The position numbers and the translations under genes are program-made. Below the pieces are notes generated by a model. The model did no database searches and was not told where the DNA came from. It saw nothing but the letters and a program-made list of their open reading frames with translations. Below are positions 1 through 9,233 of a DNA stretch of 64,000 bases, in pieces (position 1 is the first letter of the stretch; each line of letters starts with the position of its first letter). This DNA is from Streptomyces mirabilis (GTDB taxonomy: Bacteria; Actinomycetota; Actinomycetes; Streptomycetales; Streptomycetaceae), in assembly GCF_039503195.1 (NCBI RefSeq), contig NZ_JBCJKP010000001.1:1-64000 (forward strand), read 5' to 3'.

Positions 1-497
1 CCATCAACATCGCACCCGAAGGTCCTGGAGGCCAGACTCGAACAGCCAAGGCTCTCCACTTCCCGCAAGATGACCTCCAAGATCCACACCAAGATGACCC
101 CGACGATCCGCACCGAGGTGAACGCATCGATCCATAAAGGCATCCACAACTGAACGAGCCCAGTTCAGCGAGCCGAGCCGCTGCAACTGCTGGAAAAGCC
201 CGAACATGACGACACGACACTCCTCACCCAGTTGAACCCGCCAAGAGGCCGACCCAGTCCCACTTCAGAAACCCGGCCAAGCGCCCGCAACAAGCGGACA
301 GGCTCGGCAACACACCAGCGCAGATGGAATCCGCGACCACCGAAAAGACCACCGACTCCGCCCGAGGACACCGACGCCTCAGAACCCCAGGACCACACAC
401 TCCCCAAACAGGTCGCGCTCATCGCGCGCCTGACACACAAAGCGAAGATGCCAGTCCGCAACAACCCGGCGACGATGCAGGTCATCAGATCGCCTAA
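1..497. other. No recognisable gene
   Basis: This stretch precedes the first insertion sequence. Short open frames exist on both strands, but none shows a motif or family resemblance that I recognise. Composition is GC-rich and repetitive in proline/arginine codons, as expected of out-of-frame Streptomyces DNA. It may be the flank of a gene cut by the window edge or by the IS5 insertion. Confidence 0.4.
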
Positions 498-535
498 GAG
501 GCCATCTCATTTGGCTCGGTCGGTGGTCTGCGCTT

Positions 536-1338
536 GTGGACATCGTGGAGCGTCTGGTGCCGGATGAGTTGTGGGAGTTGTTCGAGCGGGTGGTGCCGCC
601 CGCTCCGACGCGGCCTCAGGGCGGTGGCCGGCGGCGGTACGGGGATCGTGAGGTGCTGGCCGCGATTGTGTTCGTGGCCACGTCGGGGTGCACCTGGAAG
701 CAACTGCCGCCGTCGTTCGGCCCGTCGGGGCCGACCGCGCACCGCCGGTTCGGCGAGTGGAGCAGGGCGCGGGTCTGGGCCAAGCTGCACCGCCTGGTGC
801 TGGACGAACTCGGCGCCCGCGGGAACCTGGACTGGTCGAGGTGCGCGATCGACTCGGTGAACATGCGGGCCCTGAGAGGGGGGATCTGACAGGTCCGAAT
901 CCTGTCGACCGGGGCAAGAAAGGCTCGAAGATCCACCTGATCACGGAGCGGACCGGTTTACCCCTCTCCGTCGGTATCTCGGCCGCCAACCTGCACGACA
1001 GTCAGGCGCTGGAGCCACTCGTGCGCGGGATCCCGCCGATCCGCTCCCGCCGCGGCCCACGCCGACGTAAGCCCGCCAAGCTGCACGCCGACAAGGGCTA
1101 CGACTACGACCACCTGCGTCGATGGCTGCGCAAGCGCGGCATCACCCACCGCATCGCACGCAACGGCATCGAATCCTCCACACGGCCGGGCCGCCACCGC
1201 TGGACGATCGAGCACACCATGGCCCGGCTCGCCGGCTGCCGTCGGCTCCACCGCCGCTACGAGCGCAAGGCCGAACACTTCCTGGCCCTCACCGCCATCG
1301 CCTGCACCCTCATTTGCTACCGCCGACTCACCAAATGA
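536..1338 (+). CDS. IS5-family transposase (two frames joined by -1 frameshift)
   Basis: DDE transposase that would cut and paste the surrounding element. The first frame (536-889) carries the N-terminal DUF4096-like domain, with the ELFERVVPP region and WKQLPPSFG. The second (about 884-1338) carries GPNPVDRGKKGSKIHL, the catalytic aspartate in LHADKGYDYD and the C-terminal glutamate in TIEHTMARL. The frames meet at A-GGG-GGG (877-883); a -1 slip gives a continuous RGGDLTGPNP junction, as is usual in this IS group. The total of about 266 residues is full length. It looks intact if programmed frameshifting is accepted. Confidence 0.85.
877..883 (+). promoter_or_regulatory. Slippery site for -1 programmed frameshift
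   Basis: The heptamer AGGGGGG lies just before the 0-frame stop TGA at 887-889. Re-reading one base restores the conserved transposase sequence. Position and outcome match known IS5 frameshift control. Confidence 0.65.
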
Positions 1339-1347
1339 GACGACGTC

Positions 1348-1463
1348 CAAGAGGTCGTCTCACGTGGCAAGTTTCGCGAGCTTCTTGTAGCAGATCAGGG
1401 CGGCGGCCATGGCCAGGCCTCGGCTCTGCCAGTCGTCGCGGACCACGTGCGGGATCTTGAGAC
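1348..1463 (-). pseudogene. 3' end of an IS5-family transposase
   Basis: Read on the minus strand, this encodes the C-terminal tail of an IS5-type transposase, with VRDDWQSRGLAMAAALICYK and a final KKLAKLAT before the stop, followed by an IS end (AAGAGGTCGTCTCA). Only about 34 codons survive. It was probably cut by the neighbouring element or by a deletion that fused it to the DinB-like gene. Confidence 0.7.
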
Positions 1464-1493
1464 CACGAGTAGCCCATGGCAGGCTCATGCCGC

Positions 1494-2081
1494 ATGATCG
1501 ATGAATTCGCGAAAGGCAACCTGCACGAGAGACTGCGGCGCGATCGCAAGGCGCTGCTCTGGAAACTCGACGGCTTGTCCGAATACGACGCCCGCCGACC
1601 TTTGACAGCGACCGGGACCAACCTCCTCGGCCTGGTCAAACACGTGGCCACCGTCGAAGCCAGGTACTTCGGCGAGGTCTTCGACCGCCCTTCCCCGGAA
1701 CAGCTGCCCCGGTGGCAGGACTCCAACGGCAGCGATCTGTGGGCGACCGAGGACGAGACCCGCGATCAGGTCATCGGGTTCTACCAGCGCACGTGGGACC
1801 ACTCGGACGCGACGATCAATGAGCTTCCCCTTGACGCCCCCGGTCACGTGCCGTGGTGGCCGGAGCCCTATGCCGACACGAGCCTGTTCGCCATCATGGT
1901 CCATGTCCTCGGCGAGTCCATCCGGCATGCCGGGCACGCCGATATCCTGCGCGAGGGCCTCGACGGCCGGACCGGGCTGCGCGCCGAACTCGAGAAGCAG
2001 ATCGACGAGGAAGCCCGTGCAGCCTACTGCGCGAAGATCGAGCAGGCCGCCAGGTCGGCCGCACCAATCGAGGCTTACTGA
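1494..2081 (+). CDS. DinB-like / DUF664 protein
   Basis: A 195-residue cytosolic protein of the DinB/DUF664 four-helix-bundle superfamily. Members are often metal- or mycothiol-dependent, but the reaction of this one cannot be told. Visible features are the conserved N-terminal helix with TGTNLLGLVKHVATVEARYF, including the histidine after the lysine, and a C-terminal helix with HVLGESIRHAGHADILREGL; their histidines are the usual metal-ligand positions. I chose ATG at 1494 because the family normally starts near IDEF; an in-frame ATG at 1476 would add six residues. The IS5 remnant upstream may have removed the native promoter. Confidence 0.75.
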   Translation: MIDEFAKGNLHERLRRDRKALLWKLDGLSEYDARRPLTATGTNLLGLVKHVATVEARYFGEVFDRPSPEQLPRWQDSNGSDLWATEDETRDQVIGFYQRTWDHSDATINELPLDAPGHVPWWPEPYADTSLFAIMVHVLGESIRHAGHADILREGLDGRTGLRAELEKQIDEEARAAYCAKIEQAARSAAPIEAY

Positions 2082-2146
2082 TCATTTCAGAGTGAGATCC
2101 GCATGGTGGCTTGGTAGTCGGGTGTTGTGTCGGCAGGATCTGTCGG

Positions 2147-2335
2147 GTGTCTGCTGATCTTGTGCCTGATGACCTCTGGGAGCGCATAGCCCTGCTGTTG
2201 CCGGTCCGGCCGGCCAGACGGCGTCGGTATCCCGGGCGTGCCGGTGGATGACCGGGCTGCGTTGCGGAGCATCGATTACGTGCTGTGCAAGAGCGTGAGC
2301 TGGCGGGACGTTCCAGCGGAACAGGTCGGGGCTGC
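2147..2335 (+). pseudogene. IS5-family transposase N-terminal remnant
   Basis: Starting at a GTG, the sequence reads LVPDDLWERIALLLPVRPAR, the typical N-terminus of an IS5-type transposase. After a frameshift near 2240 it continues as RSIDYVLCKSVSWRDVP, the usual second block. Homology then stops abruptly. The fragment is frameshifted and truncated, with no terminal repeat recognised. Confidence 0.7.
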
Positions 2336-2554
2336 TGCGGGACGCCCACGTGCTACGGGCGGCGGTGTCTGGCCGCCCCGTTGCTGCCGTCAGCACCCAC
2401 GACCGGCATCATGCCGCACGACAGCCTTCGGAGCGAAACCCTCCATGCACCGTGCGACTTCGCTGCGGGGCCATAAGCGGGGACGTCTGTCGGCACCGGA
2501 TCGGAGGCACCCCAAATGCGGTCGGCACCCCACGGCATTTTGTCGTGATGGGGA

Positions 2555-2842
2555 AGCGTGATGGGGAAGGCCGAGTGACGGTGGCGGAGAGCGGGGTCGG
2601 CGAGGAAGCCGGCGACGGTGGTGTCGGCTGCGGCCACGAGAGGGTTGGCGGTCATGGCCTCGCACACTGGGACACCCCGCAGGAGTACCTGGAGCGTGGC
2701 CTGCCCGCTCTCCGCAGTCGCTGAGGCGATCACGAACCAGCCGATGAATACGAGCCAGATGCCGCTGAACACGGCCCCGAGGAAGACCACGCAGAGGTCC
2801 AGCACGCCAGACCACAACGCAAGAGCCCCGCACGCTGCTCAT
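2555..2842 (-). pseudogene. Site-2-protease / CBS-domain protein fragment
   Basis: The minus strand encodes a hydrophobic segment (VFLGAVFSGIWLVFIGWF) followed by the start of a CBS domain (LLRGVPVCEAMTANPLVA, then FLADPALRHRHSAFP). This order, membrane helix then CBS pair, is that of Streptomyces M50 metalloproteases (Rv2625c type). The catalytic HExxH region and the rest of the CBS pair are absent, and the frame runs into unrelated sequence after the HSAFP motif. A dead internal fragment. Confidence 0.6.
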
Positions 2843-2843
2843 G

Positions 2844-3056
2844 TCACCGGGCGCAGCCGACGTCCAGCACTTCGATCACGTCACCGTGGCTGGTGTAGAC
2901 AAGCCAGCACCATTCACCGAATACTGCGGCCAGCTCCGGGGCCTGTAGCTTCGGGGCCCGGGTCACAGCAGTGATGAGCGTGATGATCTCCTCATGCACA
3001 TCGTCCGGGACGCCGAACAGCGCGTTGGCAGCCTGTTGGATCAGTTCGACTTTCAT
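2844..3056 (-). CDS. Small hypothetical protein (two copies in window)
   Basis: A 70-residue protein starting MKVELIQQAAN, with acidic DDVHEEIITLI in the middle and GEWCWLVYTSHGDVIEVLDV near the end. I do not recognise the family. Start ATG 3056 is preferred over an upstream in-frame codon because the degenerate paralogue at 38,340-38,552 begins at the equivalent methionine (MRVELIQ). No membrane helix is seen. Its neighbours are IS and recombinase debris, so it probably belongs to mobile or accessory DNA. Confidence 0.55.
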   Translation of the reverse strand: MKVELIQQAANALFGVPDDVHEEIITLITAVTRAPKLQAPELAAVFGEWCWLVYTSHGDVIEVLDVGCAR

Positions 3057-3241
3057 TTCGCACCCCGCGGACCACAGAAGCAGCAAGGTAGGGCAGCTGT
3101 GTACTCCGCCCGTGCCTGTGGACGACTACGACCAGAGTCCGTCACTGGTAGCACGCGTCGCAAGGTGTTGGGGTCCCGGCAGTACTCGCTGTCAAAGCAA
3201 CGGATATCGCTGACCAACAGGGATGCGGCTTGGAGCGCTCA

Positions 3242-3611
3242 TCAGCCTTCGTGGCTGGTGCTCTCGCGGTGCTTGCGTAGCTCTCGGTACAGCCTGGAGT
3301 GGCTGACGCCGGGCTCTGCGGCGACCTGTTCGGGGATCGCACTCTTTAATCCACTGGGCGGCTCCGGCGCGGGTGGTCGCGTTGAGCTTCGCGAGCCGTC
3401 AGGTCGGCAGTCCTCGGGCTTCCTTGGCGGCACGCGCGCTGGCGGCACGCTCCAGCATGTAGATCCGTTCCATCTGCGCGAGCATCGCCAGCAGCGCGAT
3501 AGCCATGTCCGTCCCGGGGCCCGGCTCGCTGGTGTCCGCGGTGAGCAACTTTATGGTCTGGCCGGTCCACTTGTTCAGTTCGGCTGCGCTCAGGTAGCCG
3601 ATGCGGGGGTC
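3242..3611 (-). pseudogene. Serine recombinase (resolvase/invertase) remnant
   Basis: The minus strand shows the second half of a resolvase catalytic domain (TDMAIALLAMLAQMERIYML, then ERAASARAAKEARG, the hallmark of the long E helix). An in-frame TGA follows after GLPT, then KLNATTRAGAAQWIK. After a further frameshift comes the DNA-binding helix-turn-helix (IPEQVAAEPGVSHSRLYREL). The catalytic serine region is missing. The gene is broken by one stop and at least one frameshift. Confidence 0.7.
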
Positions 3612-3817
3612 TCGACGTCGTCGCAGTGTCCCACGAGACCCGTCATCCCCGACGGCGCCGACACCGACGCCTTCCAGCACCACCACCTCGATTCCGCATG
3701 GCGCCTGCAGCACCTGCACCACTGGCTCGTCACCGACCCGCGCGGCTGGGGCCCCGGCACCGCACCAGACAGCATCCGCTACAGCGAACGTCCACGGCGC
3801 TTGTACGGCCACAAGGG

Positions 3818-4603
3818 CTATGGCCGAGGCCGGGCCGACGGGCGTCGGTGCGCCCGCTTGGCGGCCCGGACGCTCTCCTCCAGTGCCGCCATCAAGTCCA
3901 GCGCCGGGGCGGCCTCCGCCGGCCCGGCGAGCTCACCGCCGGTGATCTTCACGTCCACGAGCTGTTCAAGGGCGTGGGCGTACTCGTCGTGCACCGCGCC
4001 GACGTCGATGCCGGTGAGTTCCCGGATCAGCACCTCGGCCAGCTCCAGCTCCCGGTCGGTGACCGGCGTCGAGGGCGCGAGGTCTCCGGGGTCGCGCAGC
4101 TCGTCCTGCCACAGGAGAGTCTGAAGGATGAGCATGCCGTGGCGAGGGCGGAGCAGCGCCAGCCGCTCCCGGCCGCGGAGGGCTACCTTGGAGACGGCGA
4201 CGTAGCCGGTGCGCGCGAGCGCCTCGACGAGCAGGGAGTAGGGGCGGTCGGCGCCCGGTCCGGGACCCACGTAGTACGGCCGCCCGTAACTGATCGGGTC
4301 GATGTCCTCGAAGGGCACGAAACCAAGCACGTCGACGGTCCGCTTTGTGGGCAGAGGCAGATGAGCCAGGTCCTCGTCCGTGAGCGGCACCATGCGCCCG
4401 TCCCCCAGGGCGAAGCCCCTACCGACTTGTTCGTACGGAATTTCCCGGTTCTCGGCCTTGCAAAAGCGGCGGTGCTCGACGCGGCTGCCGTCCGTGGCGT
4501 GGATCTCGTGAAGGCGCACGGGATGCTCCTCCGTGGCGGCGTACAGCCTGATCGACAGCGCGACCGACTCGAACCGGATCATCCCGGACCACGTGGCCTT
4601 CAT
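3818..4603 (-). CDS. Ku-family double-strand-break repair protein
   Basis: Bacterial Ku homodimer, which rings broken DNA ends and recruits ligase LigD in non-homologous end joining. The 261-residue product begins MKATWSGMIRFESVALSIRL, the canonical Ku start, which is why ATG 4603 is chosen over an upstream in-frame start. It continues with the Ku beta-barrel blocks (IPYEQVGRGFALGDGRMVPL, TDEDLAHLPL, PISYGRPYYVGP) and the C-terminal ELAEVLIRELTG helix region. The tail is basic (KRAHRRPSARPRP), as in many actinobacterial Ku proteins. No ligase gene is next to it; Streptomyces often encode several Ku copies away from LigD. Confidence 0.93.
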   Translation of the reverse strand: MKATWSGMIRFESVALSIRLYAATEEHPVRLHEIHATDGSRVEHRRFCKAENREIPYEQVGRGFALGDGRMVPLTDEDLAHLPLPTKRTVDVLGFVPFEDIDPISYGRPYYVGPGPGADRPYSLLVEALARTGYVAVSKVALRGRERLALLRPRHGMLILQTLLWQDELRDPGDLAPSTPVTDRELELAEVLIRELTGIDVGAVHDEYAHALEQLVDVKITGGELAGPAEAAPALDLMAALEESVRAAKRAHRRPSARPRP

Positions 4604-4788
4604 GCATCCAGCGTCATCCCACAACACGTGACGCGCATCCCGGTCGCAGCCACCCCCAGCGAGCTGCCCGGGGCACGAGGAAGTCCCCACATATGCTCGA
4701 GCTCGATGCCGTCGGGGCAGTTGTTATAGCCCGGCGAACGTCGATCCGATCCGGCGCGTGATGCGCCTTGAGTGGAAGGATCGGTGCC

Positions 4789-5082
4789 ATGGGCACCGAG
4801 AAGGGTTGGGTGTACCGGGTCGACGAGCCGCACGGCTCGCAGGGCTGGCGCCCCTACGGCGGCCATCCCGAGCGGTGGCGAGGGACCGTCATCACCGACG
4901 ACCCCAAAGAGGACGCCGAGTACGTCGCCGCCTACGTCGTCACCGACCTGATGACCGAGTGGGAGGTGCTCGGCACCGGGCAGAGGCACGTACGCGTGAT
5001 CGTCTGGGAGGACGAGGAAGGCGAACTTCCCGAGGACGCAGCCTTCACCGTGGAGATCCAGCCCGACATCGATGCAGACTGA
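4789..5082 (+). CDS. Hypothetical protein, acidic
   Basis: A 97-residue protein starting MGTEKGWVYRVDEPHGSQGW and ending FTVEIQPDIDAD, divergent from Ku. Start ATG 4789 is chosen because GGAAGGA sits about 8 nt upstream; a TTG 21 bases earlier is less likely. It is rich in Asp/Glu with no cysteine pair or membrane segment. I do not recognise the family. A stable hairpin follows at 5145-5179, consistent with a single-gene transcript. Confidence 0.6.
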   Translation: MGTEKGWVYRVDEPHGSQGWRPYGGHPERWRGTVITDDPKEDAEYVAAYVVTDLMTEWEVLGTGQRHVRVIVWEDEEGELPEDAAFTVEIQPDIDAD

Positions 5083-5144
5083 CCGATCCGGCCGCAGGGG
5101 ACAGGCTTGGCGCTCTTCGGTTCCGCGGAGCGCGGGCGTCACAC

Positions 5145-5179
5145 AGCCTTCGCGCCGCGGTCAGGCCCGCGCGAAGGCT
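5145..5179 (+). terminator. Hairpin, probable terminator
   Basis: A perfect 11-bp inverted repeat (AGCCTTCGCGC and its complement) with a 13-nt loop lies 63 nt after the preceding stop codon. There is no U-tract, as is common for Streptomyces terminators. Confidence 0.55.
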
Positions 5180-5582
5180 CCGAGGGCAAAAACAGTCCCC
5201 GGTAGTGCTGCGCGTGTCCTGAGCCTTCAGTCGTCACTGGTGCCTCGGTATCACGCCGGCTTGCCGGGGGCCCAAACCACATCCTGTCCAAGCCGCTCCG
5301 CCGATTAGACGTCCTCACCGACTTTGTGGCTCTTTCGGTGTTGTGGCCTAGTAATCACCCTGCATGGAATACGCCATGAGGTAAATTTTTCGAACATTCA
5401 GTGGATGAAGGTGCGGACTTCTCGCGGCGAGGACATGGAGACCGGGGCGCACGAATACCCGAAGCGGGTGCGTCTCCGGGGGCCCGCTCCTCGCTCGCCC
5501 GGCAGGCGAGGGCACACGAGCTGGGCGTCGCGTCCGTATCGGCAGGTCAGCCCCTGGCTTCTCTGCACTTCATTTGGAGGGG

Positions 5583-5846
5583 TGACGGGGCTCTTGGCTC
5601 ACCCCGGCCCTTGCCACCGACTCAGCCGGTGGGTTCCCGTGCTGCACCGCTGTGGTGGACTATCCGGGCATGGGCTACAGGGCCCTGTTCGACTGGGTCC
5701 AGTTGGTGCGTTCGACGGACAACTCCTCCGCCGGCTTCGACATGGATCCGATCTATTCGTTCGAGGATGGGCCGTCACCGAACGCGTTCTTCGGAATCAA
5801 TCCCACTCTATTTGACGCTCCATCACGAGCCAAGCACACCCCCTGA
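5583..5846 (+). pseudogene. Unrecognised protein fragment
   Basis: One frame reads coherently as LTPALATDSAGGFPCC, VVDYPGMGYRALFDWVQLV, then FDMDPIYSFEDG and PNAFFGINPTLFDAPSR, with natural residue composition unlike the other frames. It lacks a convincing start and looks like the C-terminal part of a larger protein whose 5' part is frameshifted or lost. No family recognised. Confidence 0.35.
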
Positions 5847-5915
5847 CCTGGATGGCGCACAGCTTTCTGGCATGGACGCCGATGCATGACGCCGAACGGC
5901 GCCCGGCATCCAGAG

Positions 5916-7328
5916 CTACTTCCGCAGAGAATCGCATGGAATCCCGTTCAGGCGGGCCATGAGGACGGTGATGTCGTCGTGGTGACCCTCGGGATGCTGG
6001 CACCGCATCAGTGCCTCACAGGTGTCCTCCAGCGACGAGTGCTGGGCGGTGAGTCTGCGGCCGAGCGCGTGGAGTGCCTCCTCGATGTCCTGCCCGCGGG
6101 TCTCCACCAGGCCGTCGGTGCACAGCAGGAGGAGGCTGCCGGGGTCCGTGAGCAGTTCCAGGGTGTCGAAGGTGACGCTGCCCACTCCGATGGGTGCGCC
6201 GACCGGGACCTTCAGCAGATCATTGCTGCCGTCGGGCCCCACGAGGACTGGCGGAAGGTGGCCGGCGCTGGCGAGAATGGAGCGGCCGGTCGTCGGGTCG
6301 TAGACGCAGTACAGACAGGTGGCCAGCTGGGTATGGCCCAGGTGCTGTGCGAAGGCGTCGAGCTGGGCAAGTAGCCGCCCGGGGGGCAGGTCCAAAGTGG
6401 CGAGGGTCCTGACCGCCGTGCGCAGCTGTCCCATGACGACCGCTGCGTGCAGGCCGTGACCTGCCACGTCGCCGATGACGAGTCCGACTCGGTGGCCCGG
6501 CAGGGGGATCACGTCAAACCAGTCGCCTCCGACCTGCGTGGTGTGACTGCTGGGGTGATACCGGTAGGCGATCTCCACCCCTGGCAGGCGAGGAGGCGGC
6601 GTGGGAAGCAGGCTGCGCTGCAGCACCGCGGAGGCCGTCGCTTCGTCGCTGTGGATCCGGGCGTTGTGCAGGGCCACGGCCGCCCGCTCGGCCACCTCCT
6701 CACAGGCTGTCAGGTCCGCGGCGACGAAAGCGGGACGGTCGGGTTTGCGCCCGAACACCAGGAAGCCGAGGGCCCCACCGTGCGCCACCAGATGCACCAG
6801 CAGGACGGAGGAGCCCTTCAGCACCAACCGGGCGGCCGGGCTGTCGAGCTCCGCCGGAAGTTGCTGCAAGACCTCATCTCCTACATGGGGAATGAGGACT
6901 GGTTCGATCTCCGCAAGGAATCGAGCCATGGCCGTGCCGGTCGTGTAGACGAAGGTCTTCCCTGGGCGGAGTTCCTCCCGGCAGTCCAAGTCCTCATGGT
7001 GGACTGCCGCCACGCGGTGCATCACCACCGCACCCTCCAGGCCCTGGGGCGCGAGGTCATCTTCCGACGCAACGACCTGATCGCACAGATGAACCGAAGC
7101 GAAGTCGGCGAACCCCGGCACCGCCAGGCCGGCAAGTTGGCCGGCCTGGCGCTTGAGATCCAGGGTTGTGCCGATACCGCGCACGGCGTCGCACAGGAAG
7201 GTCAGCCTGGCCGTGTCGGTGCTGGTGACCGTACCGGGTGTCGCTCGGCGATCGGAGCCCGGGAGCGTCAGAGCGCATCGTTGTGTCTCTGGCGGCAAAG
7301 AGGCCCCCCTGACGTGTGCCGGGCGCAA
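5916..7328 (-). CDS. GAF-SpoIIE PP2C-type serine phosphatase
   Basis: A cytosolic sensor phosphatase of about 470 residues. Such proteins dephosphorylate anti-sigma-factor antagonists in partner-switching stress pathways. An N-terminal GAF-like sensor (roughly residues 45-215) is followed by a linker with SAVLQRSLLPTPPPRLPGVE, the normal entry into the SpoIIE domain. Then come metal-binding GGDWFDVIPL and VIGDVAGHG, the LCTDGLVETRG loop and HHDDITVLMARL near the end. All PP2C acidic metal ligands appear present. The start is uncertain: TTG 7328 is the longest frame, and the conserved part starts near DTARLTFLCDAV. STAS and kinase partners of this type lie at 22.4-23.3 kb. Confidence 0.85.
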   Translation of the reverse strand: MRPAHVRGASLPPETQRCALTLPGSDRRATPGTVTSTDTARLTFLCDAVRGIGTTLDLKRQAGQLAGLAVPGFADFASVHLCDQVVASEDDLAPQGLEGAVVMHRVAAVHHEDLDCREELRPGKTFVYTTGTAMARFLAEIEPVLIPHVGDEVLQQLPAELDSPAARLVLKGSSVLLVHLVAHGGALGFLVFGRKPDRPAFVAADLTACEEVAERAAVALHNARIHSDEATASAVLQRSLLPTPPPRLPGVEIAYRYHPSSHTTQVGGDWFDVIPLPGHRVGLVIGDVAGHGLHAAVVMGQLRTAVRTLATLDLPPGRLLAQLDAFAQHLGHTQLATCLYCVYDPTTGRSILASAGHLPPVLVGPDGSNDLLKVPVGAPIGVGSVTFDTLELLTDPGSLLLLCTDGLVETRGQDIEEALHALGRRLTAQHSSLEDTCEALMRCQHPEGHHDDITVLMARLNGIPCDSLRK

Positions 7329-7516
7329 CGCGCCCCTGGGATGACAAGGACAACTGCGCCAGACCCGGCCCTCGAGACTGCCCAGACCTTCCGTTATGAC
7401 CCTATCGCCCCAGCTCAGCGGAGGCGTTCACTCACAGGGGTGGTCCGCGCTGGTGGATCGGCGGTGTGGTGACGGGCCCGTGAGGTCTGTACCCAGTTCG
7501 GTGTGCTCGGGAAGCG

Positions 7517-7633
7517 GCGCAGGGTGGTGGCCTCACTCCGCAGGGTCAGGCCGTGCGCGAGCGGGTGCGCTTGCTCACCGCCGATGGCTTCATGCGGGGT
7601 GAAGAGAACTCAGTGATAGCCAACGGCTCCAGG
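7517..7633 (+). pseudogene. IS630-family transposase N-terminal remnant
   Basis: About 38 codons match the N-terminus of actinobacterial IS630 transposases: AQGGGLTPQGQAVRERVRL, then FMRGEENSVIA, which is the start of the helix-turn-helix. The sequence diverges before the second helix. No terminal repeat or catalytic domain follows. Confidence 0.6.
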
Positions 7634-7759
7634 GCAGTGTGCGCTCGGGGGACGGTGGCGCCAGTCCTGGTGTGAGGGAGAGCGAGAGGCACTGCGCACG
7701 TCGGGCCCTCGCGAAGCGGCCGAAGGTCGAGGAAAGTGACCGCGCACGAGCCGCTCCTG

Positions 7760-7930
7760 CTGGAACACCTCAGGGCTTTGCACGTACGGCAGGGCGCTGC
7801 CGCCATGGCGGAAGTCGTAGATCAGCGGGCTCCATAGGACCGGATCAAGGTGATACGTACCAGGCACGACGATGCGCTCGTCGGCGTGTACACCGATCAC
7901 CTCGGTCTCGACGCTGAAGAACCGCCCCTC
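7760..7930 (-). pseudogene. Flavin-reductase-like C-terminal fragment
   Basis: The minus strand reads FFSVETEVIGVHADERIVV followed by PGTYHLDPVLWSPLIYDFRH, which resembles the C-terminal part of Streptomyces flavin reductase family proteins. Upstream and downstream the frame loses coherence. The assignment rests on my memory of the family tail and is tentative. Confidence 0.35.
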
Positions 7931-8034
7931 CGTGCTGGTGTGAGCGCGATCGCCCTGGCCTCCATTTGGAGGGTGCTTGGCCACCCGAGGCGGCCGTACG
8001 ACGTCGGAGGCCGTCGGCGTGAGCCCGGCCGCAG

Positions 8035-8465
8035 CGAACTTTGTCGCGCTCGAATCGGTACAGAGGCTGCTTGCTCTCCAGGACCGGGGTCGGCCCGATC
8101 AGCGGCGCGAGGCGCGCCACCTGCGCCCACAGGTCCGGCAGCAGGAACGCGATGTCGAGCCAGGTCGTGCAGTTCCAGGTGATCCCTTCCCCGGGAATCT
8201 TGGCGTCGGCCTGGTTGGGGATCAGTCCCAGGCCGCCGAAGGCGAACTCGACGACGTAACCGGCGCCACCATCGCGGCGAAGAAGGTGACCAGCAGAATG
8301 GCGGCCATACGGGCGCCCAGTACTTCTGGTAGCTGCCGTAGTACTTCCGGTAGGTATTGAGGATCGGGAGGATCAACAGGTCGGCGTACATGAAGGCGGT
8401 CACGCCGCCGAAGCTCATGCCGCTTCCACAGCAGCACGGCCAGGGGCACGTTGCCGATCAAGCAG
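8035..8465 (-). pseudogene. Permease (UPF0718/ArsP-like) remnant
   Basis: Joined across three frames the minus strand gives GNVPLAVLLWK, GMSFGGVTAFMYADLLILP, ILNTYRKYYG, ARMAAILLVTFFAAMV, EFAFGGLGLIPNQADAKIPG and ITWNCTTWLDIAFLLPDLW. This is the C-terminal half of a two-module permease of the UPF0718 family, whose members export metalloid or organic substrates. The N-terminal half is missing and at least three frameshifts break it. Confidence 0.65.
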
Positions 8466-8777
8466 ACGATCCACCCGCATCACAGGAACCCCGCAGACCT
8501 TCGAGATCACCAGAAAGCTCACCATCAAAGCCCCCGGACCCACCCGGTCACGGTGCACGGGAAGGGGAATGGCGACAGGCTGTTGCGCTGCTGGGCGACC
8601 GTCATTCAATCCGCCTGGGAATCCAGCCCTACACCGCGTTCTTGAGTGCGTTGCGGCTGGCTGATGAGATCATTGTGGAGTTCGAGGTCGCCAGGATCGA
8701 ACCGGTGGATGGGACTGGACAGCCACCCGACTCGATGCCGCGAGCAGGTCGGGCGCCCGGCCGCCTACTGTGGGGGC

Positions 8778-9059
8778 ATGGGCGAAATCGTCGTCGTGTA
8801 CGAGCTCGACAACCCAGTGGCCAAGCGCTCCTCCCTGGGGATAGCGACTGGTGAGGAACGGCCCGTCCGCAAGCTGCACGCCGCGCCCTCCGCCCCGGGG
8901 GAGCCCTCCGCGACGGGACCGCGGACCCTCTGCGGCAAGGACACCTTCGCCATGCAGACGGCCTGCTGGAAGCCCTCCGCACACCCTGGCGCTCCCTGGT
9001 ACCCCGTGCAGTACGTATCCGTGGTCTGCTCCGACTGCGATGCCGTGATCGAGACCTGA
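8778..9059 (+). CDS. Small Cys-containing hypothetical protein
   Basis: A 93-residue protein starting MGEIVVVYELDNPVAKRSS and ending VVCSDCDAVIET. Four cysteines (in TLCGKDTF, TACWKP and CSDC) could bind a metal, but the spacing is not a standard zinc ribbon. Start ATG 8778 follows a GTGGGGG stretch. I do not recognise the family. The gene follows the permease debris on the opposite strand. Confidence 0.55.
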   Translation: MGEIVVVYELDNPVAKRSSLGIATGEERPVRKLHAAPSAPGEPSATGPRTLCGKDTFAMQTACWKPSAHPGAPWYPVQYVSVVCSDCDAVIET

Positions 9060-9233
9060 CCGGCGTGCGGAGCATGCGACTCCAAACGGGGTCATTCCAA
9101 ATCCGTCAGATCCTCCGCCCCACCGCGGGTTCCGACACAACGGCGCGCAGCGGCTACGGCGCCCCGGCCCGCCTGCGGCTTCGAGCGCAGGCTGCGGTCC
9201 TCGACAGCCCCCTGCACCCGCCTTCTCTACCGC

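Larger units (their letters stand above)
498..1347 (+). mobile_element. IS5-family insertion sequence
   Basis: An element of about 850 bp is bounded by an imperfect 17-bp inverted repeat: the left end (498-514) and the right end (1331-1347) share 14 of 17 positions, including the run TCTCATTTGG. It encodes a single transposase read in two frames. The right end abuts a second IS end of the same type (1348-1361), giving an 8-bp palindrome GAGACGAC/GTCGTCTC at 1337-1361. The exact outer boundary and target duplication are therefore unclear. Confidence 0.75.

Noticed and set aside
2994..4124. Open frame of 376 codons on the plus strand
   Set aside because: It runs antisense through the resolvase remnant and Ku; composition is unnatural and no family matches.
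7396..7602. Plus-strand 68-codon ORF as a gene
   Set aside because: Composition is random-like; a different frame in the same place matches an IS630 N-terminus.
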